Notes: generated by a model not told the origin, from the letters alone. A stretch of 64,000 nt of DNA from Massilia frigida (GCF_011682175.1 NZ_WHJG01000007.1:1-64000), one strand, 5' to 3'; positions 36,083-44,469 are shown, counted from the stretch's first letter. Program-made: numbers and translations.

Positions 36083-36436
36083 GTGATTTTACCTATGATG
36101 TCCGCCGTGCTGCGCAGTAGCTGCGGAAATGTAAATAGTGCCGGTTATAACAGTGGGCGGCAGAGGCGCGCCAGCGCGGAGCACGCACCGGGAAAGACGA
36201 ATCATATCAAAAATGACCGCACCTGAGCCGGATTGTTGCGCCCGGACCATGGCCATTCCCGGGTCGACGCAATCCACGCTGATCTCGCGAAAAATATTCA
36301 TGAGCGCTTGAAACTATCCAGCGGGGTTGAGGTCCGTATGATCATACCGCCCGCTTAGGGCCGCAATGTCGGCAGCAAGCCCACGCCTCCCCAAGCTGGT
36401 TTCTTCCATGCTGCGCCGCACGCCAACGGCCCCTTG
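36083..36436. other. Intergenic region upstream of dusA
   Basis: About 350 bases between dusA and the next acyltransferase, both on the minus strand. It must carry the dusA promoter, but I see no clear -10/-35 pair, repeat or RNA gene. Confidence 0.4.
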
Positions 36437-37561
36437 TCAGGCCGCCGGCGCCAGTTGCGGCGCTGCCCGCCGCGAGGGATACCAGCGCGCGCGCAACTGC
36501 ATGAACGGGGTCTCCACGCAGCGAAACAGCAGCCAGCCGGCGACGATGCTGACGGCGAACAGCAGCAGCACGGTCAGCGGCGCATTGACGTCGACCTTCA
36601 TCTCGCGCAGACGCGGCGCGGCGACCATGAAGATGGGTTTGTGGATCAGGTAGATGGCGTACGACCACAGCGCCAGCTGAGTTGCGCCCGGCACGCGCAG
36701 GCGGCCGAGAAGCGAGGTCGGACTGAGCGCCGCCATGACCAGCACGGCGTAACTGATGGCGACCAGCGAAAAGCCGAAGGTGGTCGAGAGCATCGGGTCG
36801 GGAAATTCCTGTTTCACGCAATACAGCGTGGCGACGACGGCGGCCAGCCCGGCGGCCAATAACACATTGCCCTTTGCCAGGATCTTCTCATACAGGGCGC
36901 CATGAAAGTTCTTGAGCAGGGCAATCGCCACGCCCGGCAGCAATTCGTCGAAGCGGCACCAGGTGGAGTAATACGTTTCTGCCGAAAAAGCATCGTACTC
37001 ATGCAGTACAAAAGCGCTGCCGCGCGCCAGCATGCCGGCGGCGATGGCAGCGCCAATGAGGCACCAGGCGATGGCGAGCGGCCGCTTGCAGCGCACCACC
37101 GCGAGCGCCACCAGGGGTAGCGCCAGATAAAATTGTTCTTCGATACACAATGACCAGGAGTGGGTAAACGTTTGCCCATAAGCCAGGCCGACATTCTGCG
37201 TAAAGGTCAGGAATCGCCACAGCGGCGTGGTGCTCGAGCCGCTGAGCAAGCCCGGCAGCAGAAAATACACAGCCAGCATGAAGTAGTAATTCGGCAGCGT
37301 GCGCAGCAGGCGCTTGGCGAAGAAGGCCTTCAGGGAAAAGTCTTCCTTGCGCGCGATCGCCGACAGGATCTGGTTCCCGATCAGATAGCCGCTGAGCACG
37401 AAAAACAGGTCCACCCCTGTCCAGCCGACGCTGCCCACCACGCCGAAGGTGTCCTTGCCGCTGACAAAACCACCATAATGAGACATCAACACGAGCGCAA
37501 TGGCAATCGCGCGCAAGGTATCCAGGCCGCTGGCGCGGATCAATTCATTTTTCGGGGGCAT
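36437..37561 (-). CDS. Acyltransferase family 3 membrane protein (OafA-like)
   Basis: A 374-aa integral membrane acyltransferase, the third of this superfamily in the window. The start block GLDTLRAIAIALVLMSHYGG holds the conserved His. It is followed by GVDLFFVLSGYLIGNQIL, FFAKRLLRTLPNYY and SWSLCIEEQFYLALPL, then further helices and LWSYAIYLIHKPIF. There is no SGNH domain. ATG 37561 starts just before the conserved region; a longer reading from 37627 adds residues that do not look like protein. The acyl acceptor is unknown. It is not close in sequence to the genes at 8223 or 28959. Confidence 0.87.
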   Translation of the reverse strand: MPPKNELIRASGLDTLRAIAIALVLMSHYGGFVSGKDTFGVVGSVGWTGVDLFFVLSGYLIGNQILSAIARKEDFSLKAFFAKRLLRTLPNYYFMLAVYFLLPGLLSGSSTTPLWRFLTFTQNVGLAYGQTFTHSWSLCIEEQFYLALPLVALAVVRCKRPLAIAWCLIGAAIAAGMLARGSAFVLHEYDAFSAETYYSTWCRFDELLPGVAIALLKNFHGALYEKILAKGNVLLAAGLAAVVATLYCVKQEFPDPMLSTTFGFSLVAISYAVLVMAALSPTSLLGRLRVPGATQLALWSYAIYLIHKPIFMVAAPRLREMKVDVNAPLTVLLLFAVSIVAGWLLFRCVETPFMQLRARWYPSRRAAPQLAPAA

Positions 37562-37708
37562 ACCATCATGGTGGGTTGAGTTGGGGAAGTGCGTGTGGCG
37601 CGCAGCGCGCCGTGCCGACGATGACAATGATAAGCCAACACGAACCGGCTGCGCAGCACTTATTCGGAAGCGGACGGCAAACGCCGCCCCGCCTCCGGCC
37701 CCCGTCCG

Positions 37709-38149
37709 CTATGCAGCCTGGCGCAGCGATAAACAGTGGCGCGCTTCGGTCCTGAAGGCGGGAGCGTCCAGGTCCGCGCCGGGGTAGTCCGGCAGCCTGT
37801 CGATCATGCCCGCAAACTGGTTCAGCGCCGCGCTGGCCTGCTCCAGCAAGGCATTCAGGTCGCCCTGCGCGCCACCGGCCAGGAAGGCGGCCAGGGTCTG
37901 GTCGATCTGGCGCGCCGCCCGCAGTGCCGCCAGATAGTCGTGGCGCAGCCCCTCCTGTCCAGGGCGCGCGTCGAAATACGCCATCGCCGCCGCTTCGCAG
38001 TCGGCAAAGCGGGCCGGCGTGCCATCCCAGGCGGTCATCGTCCCGTTCGCCATCCAGGTGGCAAGGACGTCAGCCATGCCGTTGAGCCGCTGGACCGCGA
38101 AGATGAAATATTGGATGCGTCGAAGGTCATCCGATCCGATGGAAATCAT
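37709..38149 (-). CDS. Hypothetical protein, 146 aa, helical
   Basis: Unrecognised. It is a soluble all-helical protein beginning MISIGSDDLRRIQYFIFAVQ, rich in Ala, Leu and Asp, without signal peptide. A strong GAGGAG lies before ATG 38149. It lies 25 bp downstream of the secreted glycine-rich gene, on the same strand, so the pair is probably one transcript. A cytoplasmic partner, chaperone or immunity protein is a guess from context only. Confidence 0.65.
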   Translation of the reverse strand: MISIGSDDLRRIQYFIFAVQRLNGMADVLATWMANGTMTAWDGTPARFADCEAAAMAYFDARPGQEGLRHDYLAALRAARQIDQTLAAFLAGGAQGDLNALLEQASAALNQFAGMIDRLPDYPGADLDAPAFRTEARHCLSLRQAA

Positions 38150-38174
38150 GCTCTTTCTCCTCACAGGCGACGGC

Positions 38175-39101
38175 TTAATGGGGGAACCTGGCGATGCATT
38201 CTTGCCACAGCTGCTGAAAGAGCAACAAGTTCTGCTCCATGCAGATGGTCGGATCGCGGACCATGGTGCACACCTCATCGCGCATGATCTCGAAGGTCTC
38301 GCTCGCAGCGGACAGGCAACTCATACGTGTAGGCAAATTGGTCGGGTAGCGCGGGCCGTAGCCGCCGCCGTCGCCACTTCCGCCCCCGCCCCCGTCAGCG
38401 CCAGCGCCGCCGCCGGAAGGAGCGTTATCGCCGGGCGTCCAGCCAGTGCCGCCGTAGGGCGCGCCGCCGCTGCCACCGCCTTCTCCATCGCCACCGCCGC
38501 CGCTGTCGCCGCCCCCTCCCCCGCGCCCGATGCAAATGGTCTGTTCATCGGGCGCGAGACGGCATTCCCAGCTCTTTTCTTCCCAGCCCACGATGGCCAT
38601 CAGTTTTTTGTTGAGGGCATCCGGCGCCGCCGTTCCGGCGGCAGCGGGGACAGCTGCCGCCGCGAGCTGCGCCTGCCTGCCGGGGGCTGCTGCCGTCCGC
38701 TTGTCCAGCGCCGCAGCCGGCGCCATGAACATGCGCTGTCCCGAGGAACTGTCGATCGATACCAGCACCCCAGCCTGATACACGGCCCGCTGCACCTGCC
38801 CATCGGAAAATTCGATCCGCTCCAGGCGCTTCTCGTCGTCATAGTAATACGTGGCGAACTTGCCATCCGAACGGTAGACGTTGGACAGCCGGCCCTCTTT
38901 ATAGAAGTAATGCGTGCTCTGTTCATCTGTCAGTCTGGCAATGAACCGGTCTCCCTGCATGACCAACGTTTCCCCACCCGCAACGATGGTGCGGACGGCG
39001 CCGCCCGCGCGCTGCGGCGTGGCTGCCGGCGCGGCCCCGGCCCCCTGCGCCAGGCAAAACACGGCGCACAACAAGACAGATGATTTAAGCAAACATTTCA
39101 T
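38175..39101 (-). CDS. Secreted protein with YD-like segment and glycine-rich linker
   Basis: Unrecognised as a whole (308 aa). It has a signal peptide (CLLKSSVLLCAVFCLAQGAGA) and a short region with repeated Tyr-Asp strands (YFYKEGRLSNVYRSDGKF, then YYYDDEKRLERIEFSDGQ), like RHS/YD repeats. Next come an Ala-rich stretch and a very long Gly/Ser/Asp linker (about residues 195-260). The C-terminal helical segment has several cysteines (MSCLSAASETFEIMRDEVC, CMEQNLL, CIARFPH) that could form disulfides. ATG 39101 has GGAGAG six bases before it. It is followed by the 146-aa gene. Translocation or toxin activity cannot be inferred from sequence. Confidence 0.7.
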   Translation of the reverse strand: MKCLLKSSVLLCAVFCLAQGAGAAPAATPQRAGGAVRTIVAGGETLVMQGDRFIARLTDEQSTHYFYKEGRLSNVYRSDGKFATYYYDDEKRLERIEFSDGQVQRAVYQAGVLVSIDSSSGQRMFMAPAAALDKRTAAAPGRQAQLAAAAVPAAAGTAAPDALNKKLMAIVGWEEKSWECRLAPDEQTICIGRGGGGGDSGGGGDGEGGGSGGAPYGGTGWTPGDNAPSGGGAGADGGGGGSGDGGGYGPRYPTNLPTRMSCLSAASETFEIMRDEVCTMVRDPTICMEQNLLLFQQLWQECIARFPH

Positions 39102-39276
39102 GATAGCTCTCCGCAAGTTGAAAGAACCTCATCTTGGCGCCAGCCCGGCGGCCGGGGTTTATCCCTCCTCAATCGGGTCATGCATTCACTAAGTCATTCA
39201 TTACAAAGGGAAATATGATTCCAGGCCGGTGAGGTCCCAGCGTGGCGGGAAAATAATTCAAATTATTTCCTTTGGG

Positions 39277-39310
39277 CACTTAATGACTTCGGAGAAACGG
39301 TCGTCTTGTA
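39277..39310 (+). promoter_or_regulatory. Flagellin promoter motif, copy 1
   Basis: CACTTAA, then GTCGTCTTGTA with 20 bases from TTAA (39280) to GTCG (39300). ATTTCC lies upstream. It is the first of four matching sites (see 40374, 41458 and 42523). Confidence 0.6.
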
Positions 39311-39371
39311 CTTGGGAGAGCGCGCAGCAACGCGACTCCGAAGCCCCCCCCCCTACACCTGGAGTTCGATC

Positions 39372-40232
39372 ATGCTGAGCCTTCACACCAACAACGCTGC
39401 CTTGTCCGCGCAAAACTCGATCAACCGCACCCAAGGCAGCCTGTCGACCTCGATGACGCGCCTGTCGACCGGCTACCGCATCAATTCGTCGATGGACGAC
39501 GCCGCCGGCCTGCAGATCGCCACCCGCCTGAAAGCCCAGACCAGCGGCATGGCTGTTGCGATGCGCAACACGCAAAACTCGACCTCGATGCTGCAAACCG
39601 CTGAAGGCGCGCTCGACGAAGTGAGCAACATGCTGGTGCGCATGAAGGATCTGGCCACGCAAGCCGCCGATGCCTCCTCGACCTCGGCCGACAAGACCGC
39701 CATGCAGTCGGAATACGATGCGCTCGGTACCGAACTGAACAACGTGCTGACCAACACCTCGTTCGGCGGCGCCAAGCTGCTCGTCGGCGGCACCATCGCC
39801 TCGGCCATGACGTTCCAGATCGGTTCGAGCACCAGTGAAAAAATGACGGTCGATATGTCGGCCAGCATGGCTACCCTGGTGACCGACGTCACCGCCACCA
39901 CCGCCAACTACGTTACCCCGAACTCGGTCGGTACCGAACTGACCGCCGCCGGCACCGCCTCGACCACCATCGACAAGCTGTCCACCGCGATCGCCTCGAT
40001 CGGCACCGTGCGCTCGTCGCTGGGCGCCTCGGCCAACCGCCTCGAACACGTCTACAACAACTTGTCGAACATCAGCACCAACAGCAAGGCCGCCACCGGG
40101 CGCATCATGGACGTCGACTTCGCCAGCGAAAGCTCGAAAATGACCACCAGCCAGATGCTGCTGCAAGCCGGCACCGCCATGCTGAAACAGAGCAACAGCA
40201 TGTCCTCGATGGTCATGTCGCTGCTGCAGTAA
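39372..40232 (+). CDS. lafA: Lateral-type flagellin, copy 1
   Basis: The flagellar filament subunit, 286 aa. The N-terminal D0/D1 (LSLHTNNAALSAQNSINRTQ, LSTGYRINSSMDDAAGLQIA) and C-terminal D1/D0 (ANRLEHVYNNLSNI, ending SMVMSLLQ) are complete. The central variable domains D2/D3 are absent, and the segment TFQIGSSTSEKMTVDMSAS replaces them. The start MLSLHTN is that of LafA lateral flagellins. ATG 39372 has TGGAG upstream; a longer frame from 39306 only adds promoter-leader sequence. It differs from copy 2 at about six residues. It has its own promoter motif and terminator. Confidence 0.95.
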   Translation: MLSLHTNNAALSAQNSINRTQGSLSTSMTRLSTGYRINSSMDDAAGLQIATRLKAQTSGMAVAMRNTQNSTSMLQTAEGALDEVSNMLVRMKDLATQAADASSTSADKTAMQSEYDALGTELNNVLTNTSFGGAKLLVGGTIASAMTFQIGSSTSEKMTVDMSASMATLVTDVTATTANYVTPNSVGTELTAAGTASTTIDKLSTAIASIGTVRSSLGASANRLEHVYNNLSNISTNSKAATGRIMDVDFASESSKMTTSQMLLQAGTAMLKQSNSMSSMVMSLLQ

Positions 40233-40285
40233 TCCGCAAGCAGCAATGCGTAGTACGCCCGGCTGAGCAAGCCGGGTCCCCAGAA

Positions 40286-40316
40286 AGCCAGCCGTCCACC
40301 CGGCTGGCTTTTTTTT
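40286..40316 (+). terminator. Terminator of flagellin copy 1
   Basis: Stem AGCCAGCCG/CGGCTGGCT (40286-40294 with 40301-40309) and a T-run. Confidence 0.9.
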
Positions 40317-40373
40317 CGTCCCTGCGCGCCGCAACATGCAGCAGCGGCAACACCGAAATATATTTCCGTACGG

Positions 40374-40407
40374 CACTTAACGATCCGACTGAAGCTGTCG
40401 CCTTGTA
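40374..40407 (+). promoter_or_regulatory. Flagellin promoter motif, copy 2
   Basis: CACTTAA and GTCGCCTTGTA with the same 20-base phasing (TTAA 40377, GTCG 40397). ATTTCC and GGCAC lie just upstream. Confidence 0.6.
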
Positions 40408-40468
40408 GTGATGAGAGCGCGAAGCAACGCGACTCCGGAGCCCCCACCCTACCACTTGGAGTTTGACC

Positions 40469-41329
40469 ATGCTGAGCCTTCACACCAACAACGCTGCCCT
40501 GTCCGCGCAAAACTCGATCAACCGCACCCAGGGCAGCCTGTCGACCTCGATGACCCGCCTGTCGACCGGCTACCGCATCAATTCGTCGATGGACGACGCC
40601 GCCGGCCTGCAAATCGCCACCCGCCTGAAAGCCCAGACCAGCGGCATGGCCGTTGCCATGCGCAACACGCAAAACTCGACCTCGATGCTGCAGACCGCTG
40701 AAGGTGCGCTCGACGAAGTGAGCAATATGATGGTGCGCATGAAGGATCTGGCCACGCAAGCTGCCGATGCCTCCTCCACCGCCGCCGACAAGACCGCCAT
40801 GCAGTCGGAATACGATGCGCTCGGTACCGAACTGAACAACGTGCTGACCAACACTTCCTTCGGCGGCGCCAAGCTGCTCGTGGGCGGTACCATCGCCTCG
40901 GCCATGACGTTCCAGATCGGTTCGAGCACCAGTGAAAAAATGACGGTCGATATGTCGGCCAGCATGACCACCCTGGTGGCCGACGTCACCGCGACCACCG
41001 CCAACTACGTCGCCCCGAACACGGTCGGTACCGAACTGACCGCCGCCGGCACCGCCTCGACCACCATCGACAAGCTGTCCACCGCGATTGCCTCGATCGG
41101 CACCGTGCGCTCATCGCTGGGCGCCTCGGCCAACCGCCTGGAACACGTCTACAACAACCTGTCCAACATCAGCACCAACAGCAAGGCTGCCACCGGGCGC
41201 ATCATGGACGTCGACTTCGCCAGCGAAAGCTCGAAAATGACCACCAGCCAGATGCTGCTGCAAGCCGGCACCGCCATGCTCAAGCAGAGCAACAGCATGT
41301 CCTCGATGGTCATGTCGCTGCTGCAGTAA
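40469..41329 (+). CDS. lafA: Lateral-type flagellin, copy 2
   Basis: 286 aa, with the same domain plan as copy 1. The protein appears identical, residue for residue, to copy 3. Silent changes exist in the DNA, so it is a recent duplicate or is being homogenised by gene conversion. ATG 40469 follows CTTGGAG; a TTG two codons earlier is unlikely. Distinctive positions are SNMMVRMKDL, STAADKT and MTTLVADV. Confidence 0.95.
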   Translation: MLSLHTNNAALSAQNSINRTQGSLSTSMTRLSTGYRINSSMDDAAGLQIATRLKAQTSGMAVAMRNTQNSTSMLQTAEGALDEVSNMMVRMKDLATQAADASSTAADKTAMQSEYDALGTELNNVLTNTSFGGAKLLVGGTIASAMTFQIGSSTSEKMTVDMSASMTTLVADVTATTANYVAPNTVGTELTAAGTASTTIDKLSTAIASIGTVRSSLGASANRLEHVYNNLSNISTNSKAATGRIMDVDFASESSKMTTSQMLLQAGTAMLKQSNSMSSMVMSLLQ

Positions 41330-41370
41330 TCGGCACGCATGCCCGGCCGGCAAGCCGGCCTCCCCGGAAA

Positions 41371-41399
41371 ACCAGCCATCCACCCGGCTGGTTTTTTTT
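41371..41399 (+). terminator. Terminator of flagellin copy 2
   Basis: Stem ACCAGCC/GGCTGGT (41371-41377 with 41386-41392) and a long T-run. Confidence 0.9.
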
Positions 41400-41457
41400 C
41401 GCCCATGCGCAGCGCCATATGGCCGCAGCGGCAACACTAAAATATATTTCCATGTGG

Positions 41458-41491
41458 CACTTAATGATCTGGATCAAAGTGTCGCCTTGTA
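41458..41491 (+). promoter_or_regulatory. Flagellin promoter motif, copy 3
   Basis: CACTTAA and GTCGCCTTGTA (TTAA 41461, GTCG 41481). The upstream 14-mer ATTTCCATGTGGCA is the same as that before the sigma-54 site of the fliE operon. Confidence 0.6.
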
Positions 41492-41557
41492 TTGATGAGA
41501 GCGCGACACCAGCGCGGCTCCGAACAGCCCCCACCCCCAACACCCAGGAGTTTGAGC

Positions 41558-42418
41558 ATGCTGAGCCTTCACACCAACAACGCCGCCCTGTCCGCGCAAA
41601 ATTCGATCAACCGCACCCAAGGCAGCCTGTCGACCTCGATGACGCGCCTGTCGACCGGCTACCGCATCAATTCGTCGATGGACGACGCCGCCGGCCTGCA
41701 AATCGCCACCCGCCTGAAAGCCCAGACCAGCGGCATGGCCGTTGCCATGCGCAACACGCAAAACTCGACCTCGATGCTGCAGACCGCTGAAGGTGCGCTC
41801 GACGAAGTGAGCAATATGATGGTGCGCATGAAGGATCTGGCCACGCAAGCTGCCGATGCCTCCTCCACCGCCGCCGACAAGACCGCCATGCAGTCGGAAT
41901 ACGATGCGCTCGGTACCGAACTGAACAACGTGCTGACCAACACTTCCTTCGGCGGCGCCAAGCTGCTCGTGGGCGGTACCATCGCCTCGGCCATGACGTT
42001 CCAGATCGGTTCGAGCACCAGTGAAAAAATGACGGTCGATATGTCGGCCAGCATGACCACCCTGGTGGCCGACGTCACCGCGACCACCGCCAACTACGTC
42101 GCCCCGAACACGGTCGGTACCGAACTGACCGCCGCCGGCACCGCCTCGACCACCATCGACAAGCTGTCCACCGCGATCGCCTCGATCGGCACCGTGCGCT
42201 CATCGCTGGGCGCCTCGGCCAACCGCCTGGAACACGTCTACAACAACCTGTCCAACATCAGCACCAACAGCAAGGCCGCCACCGGCCGCATCATGGACGT
42301 CGACTTCGCCAGCGAAAGCTCGAAGATGACCACCAGCCAGATGCTGCTGCAAGCCGGCACCGCCATGCTCAAGCAGAGCAACAGCATGTCTTCGATGGTC
42401 ATGTCCCTGCTGCAGTAA
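41558..42418 (+). CDS. lafA: Lateral-type flagellin, copy 3
   Basis: 286 aa, apparently identical in protein sequence to copy 2 with scattered synonymous differences, which confirms separate loci rather than an assembly repeat. ATG 41558 follows CAGGAG. The upstream extension of the open frame to 41492 is leader sequence. The filament may mix all four subunits. Confidence 0.95.
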   Translation: MLSLHTNNAALSAQNSINRTQGSLSTSMTRLSTGYRINSSMDDAAGLQIATRLKAQTSGMAVAMRNTQNSTSMLQTAEGALDEVSNMMVRMKDLATQAADASSTAADKTAMQSEYDALGTELNNVLTNTSFGGAKLLVGGTIASAMTFQIGSSTSEKMTVDMSASMTTLVADVTATTANYVAPNTVGTELTAAGTASTTIDKLSTAIASIGTVRSSLGASANRLEHVYNNLSNISTNSKAATGRIMDVDFASESSKMTTSQMLLQAGTAMLKQSNSMSSMVMSLLQ

Positions 42419-42458
42419 TCCCCGAAGGATGCCCGGCCAAGGCGCCGGGTTCCCGCCA

Positions 42459-42486
42459 AGCCAGCCCTGCTCCGGCTGGCTTTTTT
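42459..42486 (+). terminator. Terminator of flagellin copy 3
   Basis: Stem AGCCAGCC/GGCTGGCT (42459-42466 with 42474-42481) and a T-run. Confidence 0.9.
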
Positions 42487-42522
42487 CATGCACAAAAAAT
42501 AGTTCGATTAATTTCCATGCGG

Positions 42523-42556
42523 CACTTAACGCGCTTGACGAAACGGTCGTCTTGTA
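42523..42556 (+). promoter_or_regulatory. Flagellin promoter motif, copy 4
   Basis: CACTTAA and GTCGTCTTGTA (TTAA 42526, GTCG 42546). ATTTCC and GGCAC lie upstream. Confidence 0.6.
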
Positions 42557-42614
42557 CTTATAAGAGCGCAAGATACCGCGGCGCCCCCCCACCCCCACCC
42601 TCTGGAGTTCGATC

Positions 42615-43475
42615 ATGCTGAGTCTGCACACTAACAACGCTGCCCTGTCCGCACAAAATTCGATCAACCGTACCCAAGGCAGCCTGTCGACCTCGATGAC
42701 ACGCCTGTCGACCGGATACCGCATCAATTCGTCGATGGACGACGCCGCCGGCCTGCAGATCGCCACCCGCCTGAAAGCCCAGACCAGCGGCATGGCTGTT
42801 GCGATGCGCAACACGCAAAACTCGACCTCGATGCTGCAAACCGCTGAAGGCGCGCTCGACGAAGTGAGCAACATGCTGGTGCGCATGAAGGATCTGGCCA
42901 CGCAATCGGCCGATGCCTCCTCCACCGCGGCCGACAAGACCGCGATGCAGTCCGAATACGATGCCCTGGGCACCGAACTGAACAACGTACTCAACAACAC
43001 CTCCTTCGGCGGCGCCAAGCTGCTCGTCGGCGGCACCATCGCCTCGGCCATGACGTTCCAGATCGGTTCGAGCACCAGTGAAAAAATGACGGTCGATATG
43101 TCGGCCAGCATGACCACCCTGGGCACCGACGTCGGCGCCACCACCGCCAACTACGCCGCCCCGAACACGGTCGGCACCGAACTGACCGGCGTGGGCACCG
43201 CCTCGACCACGATCGACAAGCTGTCCACCGCGATCGCCTCGATCGGCACCGTGCGCTCGGCCCTGGGCGCCTCGGCCAACCGCCTGGAACACGTCTACAA
43301 CAACCTGTCGAACATCAGCACCAACAGCAAGGCTGCGACCGGCCGCATCATGGACGTCGACTTCGCCAGCGAAAGCTCGAAAATGACCACCAGCCAGATG
43401 CTGCTGCAAGCCGGCACCGCGATGCTGAAACAGAGCAACAGCATGTCCTCGATGGTCATGTCGCTGCTGCAATAA
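42615..43475 (+). CDS. lafA: Lateral-type flagellin, copy 4
   Basis: 286 aa; the most divergent copy, but it differs from copy 2 at only about ten residues (for example ATQSADAS, NVLNNTSFG, LGTDVGATTANYAAP, TGVGTAS and RSALGAS). Most changes cluster in the surface-exposed centre. ATG 42615 follows CTGGAG. It is the last unit of the array and is followed by the strongest of the four terminators. Confidence 0.95.
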   Translation: MLSLHTNNAALSAQNSINRTQGSLSTSMTRLSTGYRINSSMDDAAGLQIATRLKAQTSGMAVAMRNTQNSTSMLQTAEGALDEVSNMLVRMKDLATQSADASSTAADKTAMQSEYDALGTELNNVLNNTSFGGAKLLVGGTIASAMTFQIGSSTSEKMTVDMSASMTTLGTDVGATTANYAAPNTVGTELTGVGTASTTIDKLSTAIASIGTVRSALGASANRLEHVYNNLSNISTNSKAATGRIMDVDFASESSKMTTSQMLLQAGTAMLKQSNSMSSMVMSLLQ

Positions 43476-43511
43476 CCGGCACGGCCGCCGGCGTTTCAGC
43501 CGGGAACGACC

Positions 43512-43544
43512 GAGCCAGCCGGGAACCCGGCTGGCTCTTTTTTT
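43512..43544 (+). terminator. Terminator of flagellin copy 4
   Basis: A 12-bp stem GAGCCAGCCGGG/CCCGGCTGGCTC (43512-43523 with 43526-43537) and seven T residues. Confidence 0.92.
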
Positions 43545-43566
43545 ATCCTGACCATGCGTGAACGCC

Positions 43567-44469
43567 ATGTCTACCATCACTTCGCAACCGCTGGGCGCGC
43601 CGCTGATTGCAGCGCTGGCGCCGGTGTCGCTGCTGCCGGCGCCGGCCAGGGCGGGCGCCGCTGGCACGGGCTTGCCGCTGCCGGTCTCCGAACCGGTGGC
43701 CGCGGCCGCGTCGGGCGCCGGCCTGCCGGCCAACCTGAACGAAAGCGCCTCGATGCGCACCGACCAGGTCTTCATGGCGCGCCAGCTGGCCTGGCCGGTA
43801 CTCGACGGCGCCAGCCTGGCCAACGCGTGGCGCACCATGGTGCGCGCCTACGGCGCCCAGCTGGCGACACTGCAAGAGCAGGGGCGCTCCCAGTTCATGC
43901 CGGGCAACTTGCTGAGGTCGGGCGTGCAGCACGCCTTGCAGGTCACCCCCACGGGGCAGCAAACCATGCTGTGGCATCCGGAAGCGTGGCGTTTCGTGCT
44001 GCCGGGGGCTGGCGGCCAGCAACTGGCGCTGCGCCTGCTGACCGGCGTGCCCGATCCTCCGCCCAGCCGGCGCAAGCGCGCCAAGGCGGCCTTGCGGCTG
44101 GACGTGGTGCTGGCCGACGGCAGCCATGCCACGGTGCAGCTGGAACTGGTCGATGGGGTCTTGATGGAGCTGGCGGCCGAGCATCCGCGCGCGGTGGCGC
44201 AGTTGCGCCAGGCGCTGCCGGGGCTCAAGCTGGCCGTCGAACAGGCCGGGCTGCGCCTGGCGCGCGCCAGTGTCCGGCAAGGATTATGGCCGGGCAAGCC
44301 GCTGCAACAGTATTCGGCCCAGATCAGCGCCGCCCTGCCCCCGTCCCTGTTCCGCGCGATGGCGGAAGTGGCGCTGCTGCTGACCGGCTCAAGCAGGCCG
44401 GATGCGACCACGACGGTGCGCTTCACCCAGGAGCCGCTGCCGGGCGACATGGCGTACGGCGAACCATGA
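43567..44469 (+). CDS. Hypothetical protein, possibly FliK-like
   Basis: A 300-aa Ala/Leu/Gln-rich protein 23 bp after the last flagellin terminator. The N-terminal third is low-complexity, followed by a helical segment. The C-terminal part LRLDVVLADGSHATVQLELV...AVAQLRQALPGLKLAVEQAGLRL resembles the Flg_hook fold at the end of FliK proteins, where one strand pair is followed by two helices. The resemblance is by eye and weak. A true fliK is present at 59010. ATG 43567 or the GTG at 43558. There is no ribosome site. It is convergent with flhA. Confidence 0.6.
   Translation: MSTITSQPLGAPLIAALAPVSLLPAPARAGAAGTGLPLPVSEPVAAAASGAGLPANLNESASMRTDQVFMARQLAWPVLDGASLANAWRTMVRAYGAQLATLQEQGRSQFMPGNLLRSGVQHALQVTPTGQQTMLWHPEAWRFVLPGAGGQQLALRLLTGVPDPPPSRRKRAKAALRLDVVLADGSHATVQLELVDGVLMELAAEHPRAVAQLRQALPGLKLAVEQAGLRLARASVRQGLWPGKPLQQYSAQISAALPPSLFRAMAEVALLLTGSSRPDATTTVRFTQEPLPGDMAYGEP

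Noticed and set aside
39275-39295. Flagellin promoters as sigma-54 sites (GGCAC half)
   Set aside because: The -12 TTGC element is missing at the right distance in all four, while the conserved GTCGyCTT lies further down.
40469-42418. Flagellin copies 2 and 3 as an assembly duplication
   Set aside because: They have different intergenic sequence, terminators and several synonymous differences.
39258-43838. Long minus-strand frames over the flagellins
   Set aside because: They recur identically in each copy, because they are antisense to repeated flagellin codons.
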